Shown piece after piece: positions 1-10,885 of a stretch of 64,000 nucleotides of DNA. The position numbers were made by a program, and so were the translations under genes. Below the pieces are notes generated by a model, which saw only the letters and a list, made by a program, of their open reading frames with translations, was not told the origin of the DNA and did no database searches. The DNA comes from Mycogone perniciosa (taxonomy: Eukaryota; Ascomycota; Sordariomycetes; Hypocreales; Hypocreaceae), in assembly GCA_025331125.1 (NCBI GenBank), contig JAOALB010000100.1:124001-188000 (forward strand), read 5' to 3'. Position 1 is the stretch's first letter, and every line of letters begins with the position of its first letter.

Positions 1-125
1 CCAATATAAGGTATACTAGTCTTTCGATAGGTCAGAACATCCTCCCCCTTCTATATCCCTTCTGTTTCCATAATGAGACTCTACCAATAGATAAACGCAT
101 TACTATACACTTTATATCCTGGACA
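1..125 (+). repeat. Degenerate copy of a zinc-finger-coding repeat (arm 1 of an inverted pair)
   Basis: This segment aligns base by base with the reverse complement of about 750-880. The two copies differ mainly by C/T and G/A transitions, the pattern left by RIP. In translation both copies carry a C2H2-like finger start (roughly PFCFHN..LPI..R). No open frame of useful length survives here. It is probably a fragment of a multicopy gene or transposon. The extent is approximate because the window begins inside it. Confidence 0.5.
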
Positions 126-533
126 GATTACTGTCCGAGTTTAAGAGGTTCTTAAGCTGTAAAAAACCGATATAAACAACGGCATAGATTTTTTTGACCG
201 ACATTTTTAATAAGCAGGTGAGAATACAGGGACCGCAATATATATATAAGTAATGCTAAGTTAGAGAATATCTCCAAGTCTTCCGTGGCATCGAAAGCCT
301 ACAGGCCGATCGAACGGGAAAACGTCCAGCAGCCCCCCTCTCAGATATCTCCAACACCACTATGGAGAGCCGCCGAAAGACAGCGAAGACTAAGTAAGTG
401 AGACAATCAATAAACTATTGGTATATGAATAGAACAGGTATAAAGGACAGAAATTTGCTGGGTTACTCAAGAATGGAATGTGTTTGGCGAGATATAGATA
501 GGAGGGGAGGGGGGTCAAAGAAATATTAATTGG

Positions 534-647
534 TAATAAGGGTTATCTATAGTAATAAGAGCCATCTATAGTAACGAGGGTTATTAAAAGTAACGAGAGA
601 TATCTATAGCCATAAAAGTTATCTATAGCCACAATAGCCATACTAGA
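534..647. repeat. Six tandem copies of a 19-base unit
   Basis: Six head-to-tail 19-base units start at 534, 553, 572, 591, 610 and 629. The first is taataagggttatctatag, and the others differ at 2-8 positions, mostly by transitions. Two more units of the same repeat lie at 1229-1266, so the array brackets the finger-coding remnant at 700-942. This is a degenerate minisatellite, perhaps once part of a repeat element. No coding function is apparent. Confidence 0.75.
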
Positions 648-699
648 CGCTATATATTTTTTCTGGTTTGGGATATATAGTTAGGAAATATCGGCAAGA

Positions 700-942
700 T
701 TATAGCATACCACTCTTGTCCTGTTTCCTTAGATATACTAAGATGTGTTTTGTGAGGCCATAGAATTTGCTGTACGTTGTGATGCGTTGATATATCGGTA
801 GACTCTTATTGTGGAAACAGAAAGGGCAGAGACGTGGAAGGATATTCTGACCTGCTGAGAACCCAGTGTACCCAACATCAGTAACGATTCTTTGGGCCCC
901 GCTCATGCGAATTCTAGGAGCCAAGAGAGTAGATATTGCCAA
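700..942 (-). pseudogene. Remnant of a C2H2-finger protein (FluG/DUF3435-type tail?)
   Basis: An open frame of 80 codons encodes a segment with a CPFC pair followed by an LTKH-type end. The look is that of a zinc-finger tail seen in some multicopy fungal FluG-domain/DUF3435 proteins. It has no full domain, no support for a start, and an inverted, transition-rich copy at 1-125. I treat it as a decayed fragment. The family link is from memory of motif style and is weak; that it is repeat-derived is better supported. Confidence 0.3.
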
Positions 943-1228
943 ATAAATGCATTAATTCACGATATGGGAAGGGGGGCGGGTGTGGGATAGAAAATGGACA
1001 GATTCCCGGGGTCGCTGGGCCTGTCTCGGCTGCTGGTTTCCCCCTCTTTGCATATAGAAGCGGGCAATCTTGTTTCTGGCGGGGATCTTGAAAGAGAGGC
1101 TCCATGTCTGAGCCGAGCGTTTGGTCGGTCTGATAAGGAGGACCCTTAGAACTAGAAGGAGACATCGTCCTTACCGACGCACATTTCCGAAGATATGTTG
1201 GCTTTATAGGACCTTAGCGATAGGTAAA

Positions 1229-1266
1229 GGATTAGCGTTATCCATAGTAATAAAGGCTATCCGTAG
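1229..1266. repeat. Two further 19-base repeat units
   Basis: Two consecutive 19-base units (1229-1247 and 1248-1266) match the array at 534-647, for example taataaaggctatccgtag. They mark the far side of the degenerate block and suggest that both arrays belong to the same decayed element. Confidence 0.6.
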
Positions 1267-1746
1267 TAGGAAGTGAGTAAGCCTCTCTGAGGCTTTCGAA
1301 CAATGATTCTTGCTAAAACCAAACACCCAAAAGCTAGCTGCAAATTCCGTGCTGCGTGATTGCCAACTCATTCTGATGTTAGTGATATAGCAAGCGAAAC
1401 CTCCGCCAGAGTCTAGGTCCGTCTCTGAAAAGATTCCGGGATAAAGGTTATGCTTGGTGACTGAGAGCTGGCAAATGAAAGTTGAGAGCTAGCTGCTGAG
1501 AGTTGCTGAGAGCTGCTGGTGACTGAGAAAATTAGTAGGGGAGAGTCGAGGTTGGTGCTCGGGGACAGGTGAATATGAAGGAAAAGCTAGTCACGTGCGA
1601 TGAAAGCAGGCATCAATCAGTGATAACCCCTTTCCTCTACTGGTTGACTTTGGAACTGGACCACTGTAGATTATATCGAATTCACCATGGGTTGCCTAGT
1701 CTATAAAAATAGTTGTACATTAATGTTCATGATCACCTCTAACTCA
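1267..1746. other. Intergenic, no gene seen
   Basis: About 480 bases without a credible frame. A run near 1465-1530 repeats short ctgagagct-like words several times. The last part is the 3' flank of the phosphate carrier gene. Confidence 0.5.
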
Positions 1747-2938
1747 TCAAGCTGCTTTGGTAATCTCTACCCCTGCCGTGGCTCCTAGAAGTCGTTTGAC
1801 GTCCTAATGTCGCGTGTGAGCAATGAGTTGGGTCAAAATATTGTCAGGAAAACTTACACCGTAGATGGCGAACTGGCCAGCAGTCAATGTGCCAACCATG
1901 AAGAGACGGGCACCGATGCCAGTGTAGGAACCACGGAAGCCGAGCTCACGGCCGATCTTGATGAGACGAGAGGTAGTACCCTCACCAGGCAGGCCCTTGG
2001 TCTTGTTGATCTTGGAGAGCATGGTGTCGGCGGGCTGGGAGACAAGGGCGGCAGCGAAACCGGCAATCAGACCGGAGCCCAGGTTGACAGTGGTTTGCAT
2101 GCCATCAGACATGTCCTTCTTGGGGAACTGGCGGAAAATAGCCTCGGAGACCTTTTCGTACACGACGAACTTGGCCATGGTATAGGGGACCCTGTGATGA
2201 GTGTGAGTTATGTACTTGGGGCGAGAGTATTGGTTCGGTGGGGACTTACTGCTTGAACAGGATGGGGCCGAAGCCAGCGTAGAAGGCACCAATGCCCTCG
2301 TTCTTCAGCATCTTGCTGAAGCCGCCAATGAGGCCATTGGCATAGGTGGGCTCGGAGACCAGACGGATACGGGTGGCCTCAAGAGGGCAGAGGGCAATGT
2401 CGGCGAAGAACTCGGCAGCGGCAGAGGAAGCCAGGTAGATGGCAGTTCGGTTGTTGGAGGCGGTCTCGAGGCCGAGCTGGTTGATGAACTGCGACTTGAA
2501 GAGCTCGTAACCACCGAACTTCAAGGAACCCTGGAGGAAGTAGCCGGCGAAGGTAGGGCCAGCGCCGGTGAGGAGGGCGCCAGCACCCTCGCTCTGGATA
2601 ACCTGGCGGAAGCCACCGATAAGACCGCGGTTGTAGGTAGCTGGGTCGAGCTGGATACGGGTCTTGACGCTGTATCGCCGCGGGGTTAGCAATCAGAGTT
2701 CTCATGTCCCAGACACAACGGTGGGCAAGTTGCCAATGTATGGAGAAGCGACCCGCACTTCTGAAGACAGCAGAAGCTGGGGAAGCTGGGGAAGCTGGTG
2801 GACATACACATCAACGGGCGTCAGCGCACCGTGGGTGACGGAGCAGCAGATTGCACCAGCCAGGGCGAAGCGGGAGTAGAGAGCGAGGCCCTCGGGCTTC
2901 GCGGGCTCGGCCTTGATCTGAACTTGTGCGCTGGCCAT
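1747..2938 (-). CDS. mir1: Mitochondrial phosphate carrier protein
   Basis: Inner-membrane carrier that imports phosphate into the mitochondrial matrix for ATP synthesis (SLC25 family, Mir1/Pic type). Four exons read on the minus strand: 2938-2808, 2669-2250, 2191-1858 and 1803-1747, giving 313 residues, the usual size. All three introns have GT-AG ends (138, 58 and 54 bases), and the joins restore TPVDVVKTR, the first carrier signature PxDxxKxR. Two further carrier repeats follow, with CPLEATRIR and QPADTMLSK. The start at 2938 gives a short soluble N-terminus (MASAQVQIKAEPAK) before the first membrane span. The final exon encodes GDVKRLLGATAGVEI, which I chose because it keeps the frame after the GGT/GTAAGT donor. 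The long antisense frames here are shadows. Substrate assignment rests on overall family resemblance. Confidence 0.93.
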
Positions 2939-4951
2939 TGTGATGACTGAAGCCGAAAAAGACTGAGTGGGGAGGGAGATCGAAGCTGAGGGTCGAGGAT
3001 TCGACGTGGAGAGGGATGAGGTTTGTCTGGTGACGATTGAAAACCTGCGGTTTTTGACCTTGAGGTCTTTTCTTGTAGTCTAGCCAGGGGGGTTGCCAGG
3101 CCTGGGGCAGAAAAAAAAATTATCCATGCGATGTGGCCTCGGGAATACTCGGGTAACAGAACTCAATTGGCTGCTGAGTGGCTGCGCATGAGCCATGCAG
3201 GCTTGGCACGCACCAGCCACACGGAGGGACCGCTTTCAAATGTGAATGTGATATCACACAGAGTGACTTTCTCACAGCAACATCAGCGAAATTGGTAAGA
3301 GTTGGTTTTGAATACAGAGGGCATGATTTCCAGCTCATCCTTACCTGTCAGAGAGCACCCCGTCGTTGTGCGAAGTGCCGATGTGAGCGAGTACAAATTG
3401 TGGCTGGTGTTTTTCGGCAACCAGCGGACCACTCATCTGTCCGGCATCACCAACGTGGGGCTTCCGTTCGGCCCCACGGATCGCCCAAGCGGCAAGCACA
3501 TGTTCCCCTTTTCTCACGCATTTCACTGGTGATGCCTTCATGTTCATTTTCGATATCTGGACTGCTGCAATATAGCCCGTCGATTTCAGGCTCAGAGAAG
3601 GGTCCTTTTGAAACCCACATGTGAATTAGAGCTTTGTGGCTGTTCATCCCTTTGTCTCTGTGTGAATTACCCTAGCATTAGTGTTCCTATTTATAGAAGG
3701 TCGCAACTTTCATCGTTATAGTGGCTCGACCAAGTTACGCCATTCTCCAGCAGGAACATTCAGAATCCTAACTGGAAGTGTATTGCCACCACAAATTCCC
3801 ATATTTAGTGGACATGCTGTTTGAACATAGAATCTATCTATTAGCACACGACAGCCACGTGTCTGGTTCGACTGATGCCAACACAATGCGGATGTTTGTC
3901 CCAATCACTGGCTATCCCGACCCAGGCCAAGTTCTATATGGGTTGTCGGTTCTCAGATGGCCGGCGCTTTCCTCCCGTCATTCAGACTGCTTGTATATTC
4001 TTTTATCTTGAGTTCTAGGAGAAAATTAACGATAAGAAGCCTTCAAACAAACGAGCGATTACGGATGTTAATAAGGTGTACAAACCTTGACCGCAATTAA
4101 AGAGACCACGGCAGATCGCATTACTGCCTCTTTCACTCTCAACGATGTGAGCAAGCTGCTGGTAGCCCATCAAATTATTGCGACTTGGCTGGGAATTTGA
4201 AGTGGTAAAATGTTCATGCCTAGTAGAGGACATAGTAACTATGTTTTTTGCTAGTCATTTTCTCCCTTTCTCTTTTCCGTGTCACAAGGTTACATTTGGT
4301 ATTAGAGGCGAACTGGTGATGCGGACAAACGAATCCGCGTTTGCGTCTAGGAATAATGCATGACCTTTCTCCGTTTTCTTTCCCTCTTTCTCTCTCCTCC
4401 CTCCCCTCCCCTCTAAGGCACCACTCTTCTCCCCTAAGGCATCCTCGTCCTATTTATTCCGTCTTCCTCTCTCATCTTCATTTCTATTTTCCTTCTTCTT
4501 CTATATCCTTCACCCCTTCCCTTTTCTTCTTCTTCTCCTCCTCTTCTAAGGCAACCTCTTTCTCCCCTTCAAGCAACAACTGTAATTCTCTATCCCCACC
4601 ACGACAGAGTTTAACCAGATTAGTTGCTTCTTCTCTCTTCTCTTCCCTCACCAGTACCAGCCGCAAGGGAAACACAAGGGAAAAGATAGACTTGACTCTG
4701 TCAGCGCTGATGGCCATCGCCGTAACTTCTCAAGCCGGGCATGGCCCCTCTGTCACCGTTGTGCCATCATCGTGTCGCAGGCAGTAGACACATGGGATCG
4801 ATTTATGGTTCAACAAGGTGAGGAGTCATTTTGTGTCTCCTGATTCCCATATTTGTGAATTTCGACTAACAAGACCTGTACAGAAGATGATGCGATCCCT
4901 TTGCCTCGTCGGCGAGCCAGTGTCTCCTGTCGAGCTATCTAAGTACAGATT
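2939..4951. other. Intergenic, including a pyrimidine-rich tract
   Basis: No gene is supported. Frames up to 148 codons have no domain character. From about 4365 to 4660 the plus strand is strongly C+T-rich and contains three TAAGGCA words (near 4413, 4434 and 4547), which may be a decayed repeat. The first few hundred bases are the promoter side of the phosphate carrier gene. Confidence 0.5.
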
Positions 4952-5085
4952 ATGATTGGGGAGGAACCCGATAAGTACAAGCCTACAGGACCTGTAAGAA
5001 ACGAAGCGCGAGATGCAGCCAGACGCCAACGAGGCGAACTTCGTCGAGACAGTCATGCGATTCGTGCATTCATCCCGATTACAGA
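4952..5085 (+). repeat. Inverted repeat arm, partner at 6034-6166
   Basis: About 130 bases match the reverse complement of 6034-6166. Both copies can be read as protein with a shared core (IGEEPDKYKPTGP, then RDAARRQRG, then LRRDS), so they descend from a coding repeat. The copies differ by many transitions. I do not recognise the protein. It may be part of a transposon-borne or multicopy gene. Confidence 0.65.
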
Positions 5086-5242
5086 CTATATCCCAGCACA
5101 AGCAAAGTTCTATGTCGGCTGCCGGTTCAGCAATGGGCGACTATATCCTCGTGTAATCGAGGCCTCCAACGTCTTTTTTATCCGGAATTTTAGGCAAATA
5201 TCGATGAGCAGAAGACTGCGAAGGAGCACCTTGCAGAGATTA

Positions 5243-5543
5243 CTGCAGCATGCATCCTAACAGCAGCAGAACGGACCACAGCAATTTCTCGTTGTCACCA
5301 AACCAAAGCATATTGCGTCAACACTTGCTCTTTTTTCCTCTGCCAGAGGACAAATGACCATGATGCTCTACTGCAGCATGCATCCCAACAGCAGCAGAAC
5401 GGACCACGGCAATTATTGCATCAGATGCGATCAATAAATGCTCAGCTTCTCACCCTCTCGTTGTCACTAAACCAGAGCACATTGGGTCAACACTTGCTCT
5501 CAATTTTTTCCTCTACCAGAGGACTAACGACCGCGATGCTCTG
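5243..5543 (+). repeat. Abutting tandem duplication of a decayed coding segment
   Basis: Unit 1 (5243-5370) and unit 2 (5371-5543) both begin ctgcagcatgcatcc and both end near gatgctct. Unit 2 carries about 40 extra bases, or unit 1 has lost them. Many differences are C/T or G/A. One frame reads smoothly as protein before and through unit 1 (for example EHLAEITAACILTAAERTT), which suggests the source was coding. No family is recognised. Confidence 0.6.
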
Positions 5544-5972
5544 CAAGCGATGCTCAATGCGATTGAAGAGGCCGACCACAAACAATGAGTGAATATATGA
5601 ATTCCTCTTGTTACTATGAATTCCTCTCAGAAGGTGACTGGGGCAATCGTGAGGGACCCGATTTTAGTTCCTACGATGACCTATTGCAGCACATTTGGCC
5701 AGTACATGATGTCTCTACCTCAATCGACCATGCCGATATCAGTTCTGCGGCCACGGGGATCATCTGTATCAATTCGTTTCCTGCAATAATACATTCTCGA
5801 CCGTCAAGGAGCAGGGCGAGCACATGAGCAACCACGTGCGGAGCATGGAAAAGAGCTCCTTGGATGGAGATAAAGTGTGTCACTGCTTTCTTTTCTTTTG
5901 ATGATCTATTCCTCTTGTCACCATGAATTCCTCTAATTACCCTTCATTGCCTATTCGTTCCTTCACTCTACT

Positions 5973-6220
5973 GTTCAAGTGACTGACCTCAAATGACAGA
6001 CTTGAACTCTATCCAACCAAAAGAAACGATTTTTATGATAGATATGAATGCGTGAACTGCATTGCTATCCCGACGCAATATGCCTCTTTGGCGCCTGGCT
6101 GCATCTCGCGTTTTATTTCGTGCAGGTCCAGTGGGTTTATATTTGTCGGGCTCCTCCCCAATCAGAATGAACAATTTGCTCTTCAATTGACTGACCTCAA
6201 GTGGTAGACTTGGAGTCTAC
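5973..6220. repeat. 40-base direct repeats bracketing the second inverted arm
   Basis: The 40-base copies at 5973-6012 and 6181-6220 share the core tgactgacctcaa and differ mostly by transitions. They flank a 168-base block holding the inverted arm (6034-6166). The arrangement suggests nested insertion or rearrangement in an old repeat. Confidence 0.55.
6034..6166 (-). repeat. Inverted repeat arm, partner at 4952-5085
   Basis: Reverse-complement partner of 4952-5085. On the minus strand it reads LIGEEPDKYKPTGP and onward, with an open frame of 65 codons spanning 5989-6186. Together the two arms bound about 1.2 kb of decayed repeat sequence. Confidence 0.65.
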
Positions 6221-6696
6221 TCCTGGGTGAGATGCAACGAGGATGAAACTCTTGCCGGAATAACAACTACCCTCCTAGCCTCGCCATGCAATTGGACATA
6301 TTCTCTGTTGTGCACCCTCCAGGGGATTTGGGGACTCCCACTGGAGAGCAGTATGAGACGGCACGACCTGGCGGGAATCGCAGTGGAAGGACTCAAGGTA
6401 TTGATGAATTCTGGACAGGACAGGAGCTGGTGCAGGGAAAATGCGGATTGGTCGAGAGGAGCAAGTCAATGTACCGTATATAATGACTAAACAGAAGATC
6501 GATAATATCGAATTAAGTACGAAGTACTCCGTACATTTAGACCAATAAACCGGGAGTGACTGCAAGGTGGGACAAGGGTCCACCAAGCTTATCTTATCTT
6601 ATCGGCTTCCGCGAAAGCTTCCCAAAATTTCTTCGACCTTGGTCTCCGCCACTACCAGACAGCAAACAAAACCATTGTGGCAGAACAAAGTCCAAG
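6221..6696. other. Intergenic, SDA1 upstream region
   Basis: No gene is seen. A TAC-rich palindromic word cluster (gtacgaagtactccgtac) lies at 6517-6534, and tcttatcttatcgg lies near 6591. These may be part of the SDA1 promoter. Confidence 0.5.
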
Positions 6697-9014
6697 ATGG
6701 TCAAAAGAAAGGTCGCAGCGCTCGAGAAGATTGATGCGGACTTGTAAGATCTCCGTATGAGAATTCCCGATCCATACTAACAGCATCACAGCGCGAGTCT
6801 GCAGTATAAAATCCGCCGAGATCCAAAGTAAGCTTCCGCAGCCTCTGAACATTCACCGGTCGTCGCTCACCTTTTAGGTCTTACAAGGATGATTTCCTGA
6901 AGCAATGGGAGCAGTATGAGTCTCAGCGCGAGATTTTCTTCATGTCCCCGACAACGGCCGTGGCCGACTCGGTGGAATCCTTCCACAACATGATTGATCT
7001 GATTGCGCATGTCGCCGACTGCTATCCCGAAGAGACTCGGACATTTCCAGATGATTTGAAGGCTATTGTCTCGCAAAATCATGAAATGCTGCATCCGGAG
7101 TTGAGGGACAAGGTCGTTGGGAGCCTAGTGTTGCTGCGACGCAAGGAAGTCATCGACTCGACAGCTCTGCTAACCACCTTGTTCCCGATCCTCGTCTCTT
7201 CGCGCAGTAAATCCATGCGCGAGATGCTCTTCCAGAAGATCCTCAGCGATATGCGCAACTCCAACTCCAAGTCCATCAACCACCCGCTGAATCGGACGAT
7301 CCAGACGGTGCTGTACAATCTTGTCACAGCGGACCGTTCCTCCCCACGAGCAATCTGGGCGATCAAGCTGACACGCGAGTTGTGGAAACGTCAAATATGG
7401 ACAGACGCGAAGCCGGTCGATGTCATGAAGGAAGCTTCCTTGTCCGAATGCGAAAAGGTCATTATCGGAGCCGTGCGGTTCTTTCTGGGAGGCGACAAGG
7501 AGCGCGAGGAGCTTGAGGACGAGAGTAGTGATGAGGATGTGGACTTGAGCAAGATGCGGCATCAAATCACTATAAACAAAAAGTCGAAGAAACAGAAGGA
7601 GGCGTACAGAAGGGCTGTCGACAAGGTTAAGAGGAGTGAGCGAAAGAAGTCGAAACCTCATCCTCTTAATTTCTCGGCTTTGCACCTGCTACATGATCCT
7701 CAGCACTTTGCGGAGGAACTCTTCTCAAAGCACTTGCAAAATACGAAGAACAAGCTGTCTTTGGATACGAAGCTCCTCGTCCTACAACTGGTGACCAGAT
7801 TGGTTGGTCTGCACAAGCTCACCCTCGTGCCGCTTTACTCCTGGTTCATTAAGTTTCTCACGCCTCGACAACAATCTGTCACCTCAATCCTGGCCTCTTT
7901 GGCGCAGGGTACGCACAACTTGGTGCCTCCGGATGCTCTGGAACCCTTGATTCAGAAGATTGCAAATGAATTTGTTTCAGAAGCGTCAGCGTCCGAGGTT
8001 GCTGCAGTTGGATTAAACGCAATTCGGGAAATCTGCGCTCGACAATCCCTTGCCATGACCGAAACTCTGCTACAAGACTTGGTGCAATACCGGAAGAGTA
8101 AGGATAAGGGTGTCATGATGGCCGCGAAGGGTCTGCTGTCCCTATACCGAGAAGTCGGCGCCGACATGCTAAAGAGGAGAGATCGTGGCAAAGATGCCAC
8201 CATGGGTTTGAGCAGCGGCTCGTTGAAGCAGCGGAAGTTTGGAGAGGAAGAAATTGGCGGCATTGAAGGTCTGGATCTACTAGCCAAGTGGAAAGACGAG
8301 CAAAAGAGGAGGAAGCGCGTAGAGAAGGGTCTACCAGAGGATGGAAGCGATGATGATGATGATGAGAAGGACGAAGAGGACGACTTTAATTCCAGCGATT
8401 GGGAGGTTGGCTCTAATGACAGCAGTGACTCGGGGGATTGGATCAATGTCGAACATTCTGATGACGAAGAGCCGGTGCCCAAAAAGCGGAAAGCAGGCGA
8501 TGATTCTTCGGACGATGAGGATGAAGAAGATGAGGAAGGCGAGCTAGAGCGCATGACCAAGCTAGCCACCACGACCGTCTTGACGCCAGCAGATCTAGCG
8601 AAGCTGCAAGAACTCCGTACAGCTGCCTCCGTGCAAAAGGCCATGGGCGGCAAAGCCCGCAAACGACAGGCCCAAGACAACAGCAACCGCCACACAGACG
8701 ATGGTCTCACAGCTGAGAACATCGAAGCCCCAGCACGGCTCCGCAAGCTCAGCAAGGAAGAGAAGGTAGCTCTAGCGAAGGAGGGCAAGCCGGACCGCGA
8801 GGAGCACAAGAGCACGCAGGCCATCCGCAAGGCGAAGAAGGATGCGGCGGGCAAGAGTACGAGCAATAGGGAGAAGCAACGCAAGAAGAACTTTTTGATG
8901 ACGCTGGGTAAGGCGAAGAGTAAACAGAAGAGGAGTTTGGTAGAGACGAAGAAGGTGTTGAGGGGCCATGTGGAGAGGAGTTCTCGTGGCGGACGAAGAA
9001 GAAACGGTACTTAA
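6697..9014 (+). CDS. sda1: SDA1 family protein, 60S ribosome biogenesis
   Basis: Nuclear/nucleolar factor needed for maturation and export of the large ribosomal subunit; in yeast, Sda1 loss also affects the cell cycle and actin. Exons are 6697-6743, 6792-6827 and 6878-9014, giving 739 residues (yeast Sda1 is of similar size). The joins restore SLQYKIRRDPKSYKDDF, the conserved N-terminal block of the family. A long helical region (about residues 20-400) is followed by basic and acidic low-complexity stretches: a run of Asp/Glu around 8351-8385, another at 8506-8540, and a KKRK nuclear-localisation-type motif between them. The C-terminus is Lys/Arg-rich (REKQRKKNFLMTLGKAKSK), typical of nucleolar proteins. 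Start chosen because the first ATG (6697) opens the conserved MVKRK block. Large antisense frames inside it, including one of 310 codons, are shadows. Confidence 0.93.
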
Positions 9015-9299
9015 GATGGGATGGAGGTTTGGGGTTAAAATACGTATGTATGATGAGCTACTATAGTATTATAGGCCATTATTTGAAGACAGACATGCTA
9101 AGAAGCAATTTCTTGGATATTACGGTGCATCATATAATTTCGTAGTTGGAACAATTCATGCAGCTCGTGACAAATTCATTATATACAGCATACGGACTTT
9201 CTAACACGCCAACGTCGAGAAAGCTGGTATCATTTCAGCGATTCGTAGATCGAAATCAAACATATCTCATCTCAGCTCAATAGCCTTAGGTGGAACGTC

Positions 9300-10885
9300 T
9301 TAATGGACTGTTTCCACCGTAGGCTTCTCATCACTCATCTTCTCCGCGTTCTCCTCATCCTGGCTGCGCGCCTGCATGCCAATCTCAGCCTCGCCAAAGG
9401 AGTCCACAACATCCCTGTAAGCAGGCACGAAGTTGACGCAAACCGCATACGACATTGCCGCAAGGAAGAAGCACATGGGCACGACCATGCTGATTCCACT
9501 GCCGTGCCTCTCCGCGGTAACAAAGGTTAGTGGCGGGACGCAGGCTCCTCCGATGACACCGCCGATGATCAAGCCGCTGCCACGCTTGGTGTGTCTGCCG
9601 AGGCCGCGCATGCCGAGGGCTACGATGGTAGGGAAGCAGACGGACTCGAAGAAGAGGACGACGTAGAGCATCGCGATGCCGATGTTGCCGTGTTGGGTAA
9701 TGGCCGGTGCGATGAAGACGACGCACATGCTGATGAAGGCGAGGAATATCCATCGGGGCTTGATGTGTCGCATGAGAATGACGCCTACGAATCGACCGAT
9801 TGCGAATGCTCCCTGAGCTCCGGCAAATAGCTGGGAACCGACACTGCTTGAAGTACCGGGTCTGGTGGCCGTGGCATAGTTGATGAATGAGGCCGCAATG
9901 GCTACTTGGGCACCAGTATAGCAGAACTGAGCAAGGGCGGCGTGGAAGAGTCTGTATTGCTGCCAGATTGGCTTTTCATCGGCGCTACCACACGTTTCCT
10001 GGACCTGGAACTCCATGTCTGCGAGAAGCATTAGCAGGATGGCCACTATGAGATACGAGAGTGCGCATTAGTTGCGCTTACCGGCATCAGTAATCTCAGG
10101 AATCTTGGCCAAAAAGAAGAGACTGGCCAAGAGTAGGACGAAGACAACGATTGCCAAATAAACCCATTGCACGTTTTCGAGGGCATGCTCGTCGCTGAAG
10201 TTGAAGAAGACATAAGAGCCGAGGAGGGGAGCAACAACAGTGCCAATGCCATTGAACGCCTGGGAGATGTTGATACGAATCTCGGAGTACTTGGGCGGGC
10301 CACAGACTGCAGTCTCGGGTCAGCGAGGTGTGAAAATTAACCATGGTGAGGACAAATAGGGAGAATCGTATACCAGCGATGAAGGGGTTGGCTGCTGTCT
10401 CAAGAGAACCAAGTCCGTTGCCAATGACGAAAATGGATGCGCAGAATCCACCGAACGATTTTGCCTTGATGCAGGGGATAGCGATCACGGCGCCGAGGGC
10501 GTAAAGGCAAAGACCCCAGATGAAGACAGCTCTATAGCCGTAGTGACGAAGAATCCAGGCCGCATGGCCAAGGGAGGCGATCGGATATGCGCTATGCTTC
10601 GTATTAGCAAGCGAATGAGAAAAACGGCACCTAGCCAGGAGTCGCAGCCTACCCAAAATACGCGGCTTGCAGGCCAGCGGAGCGCGCCTGATCGATGTTC
10701 AACGTGTTCTGGAAATGCTTGTTGAGCGTGTCGAGCAGTCCGTAGCTGAAGCCCCAGAGGAAGAAGAGGACCGTGACGAGGGCAATCGGGAAGATGGACT
10801 CGCGCAATGTGAGTTCGGCGGCCTTTGTACGGCGCTTGTCGTCGGCCTTGAGCGTGCGGTCCTTGAAGAACTGCTTGATACCCAT
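9300..10885 (-). CDS. FucP-like MFS sugar permease
   Basis: Major-facilitator transporter resembling bacterial/fungal L-fucose and glucose/galactose permeases, probably a sugar:proton symporter in the plasma membrane. Four exons on the minus strand (10885-10653, 10591-10374, 10306-10082 and 10018-9300) give 464 residues; all joins are GT-AG and keep frame. Exon 1 carries the conserved first-helix block VTVLFFLWGFSYGLLDTLNKHFQ. Later blocks include ETAANPFIAG and KYSEIRINISQAFNGIGTVV, both family hallmarks. About 12 membrane spans are visible as hydrophobic stretches. The C-terminal tail is hydrophilic and acidic (about 45 residues). The gene converges with SDA1 across a 285-base gap. Exact substrate is not decidable from sequence. 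Confidence 0.88.

Noticed and set aside
1807..2256. 149-codon plus-strand frame over the phosphate carrier gene
   Set aside because: The minus strand carries a well-supported SLC25 carrier with correct introns; the plus frame is a shadow.
7952..8884. 310-codon antisense frame inside SDA1
   Set aside because: It mirrors the acidic/basic repeats of the SDA1 exon (runs of Ser from Asp/Glu codons) and has no domain; SDA1 is clearly on the plus strand.
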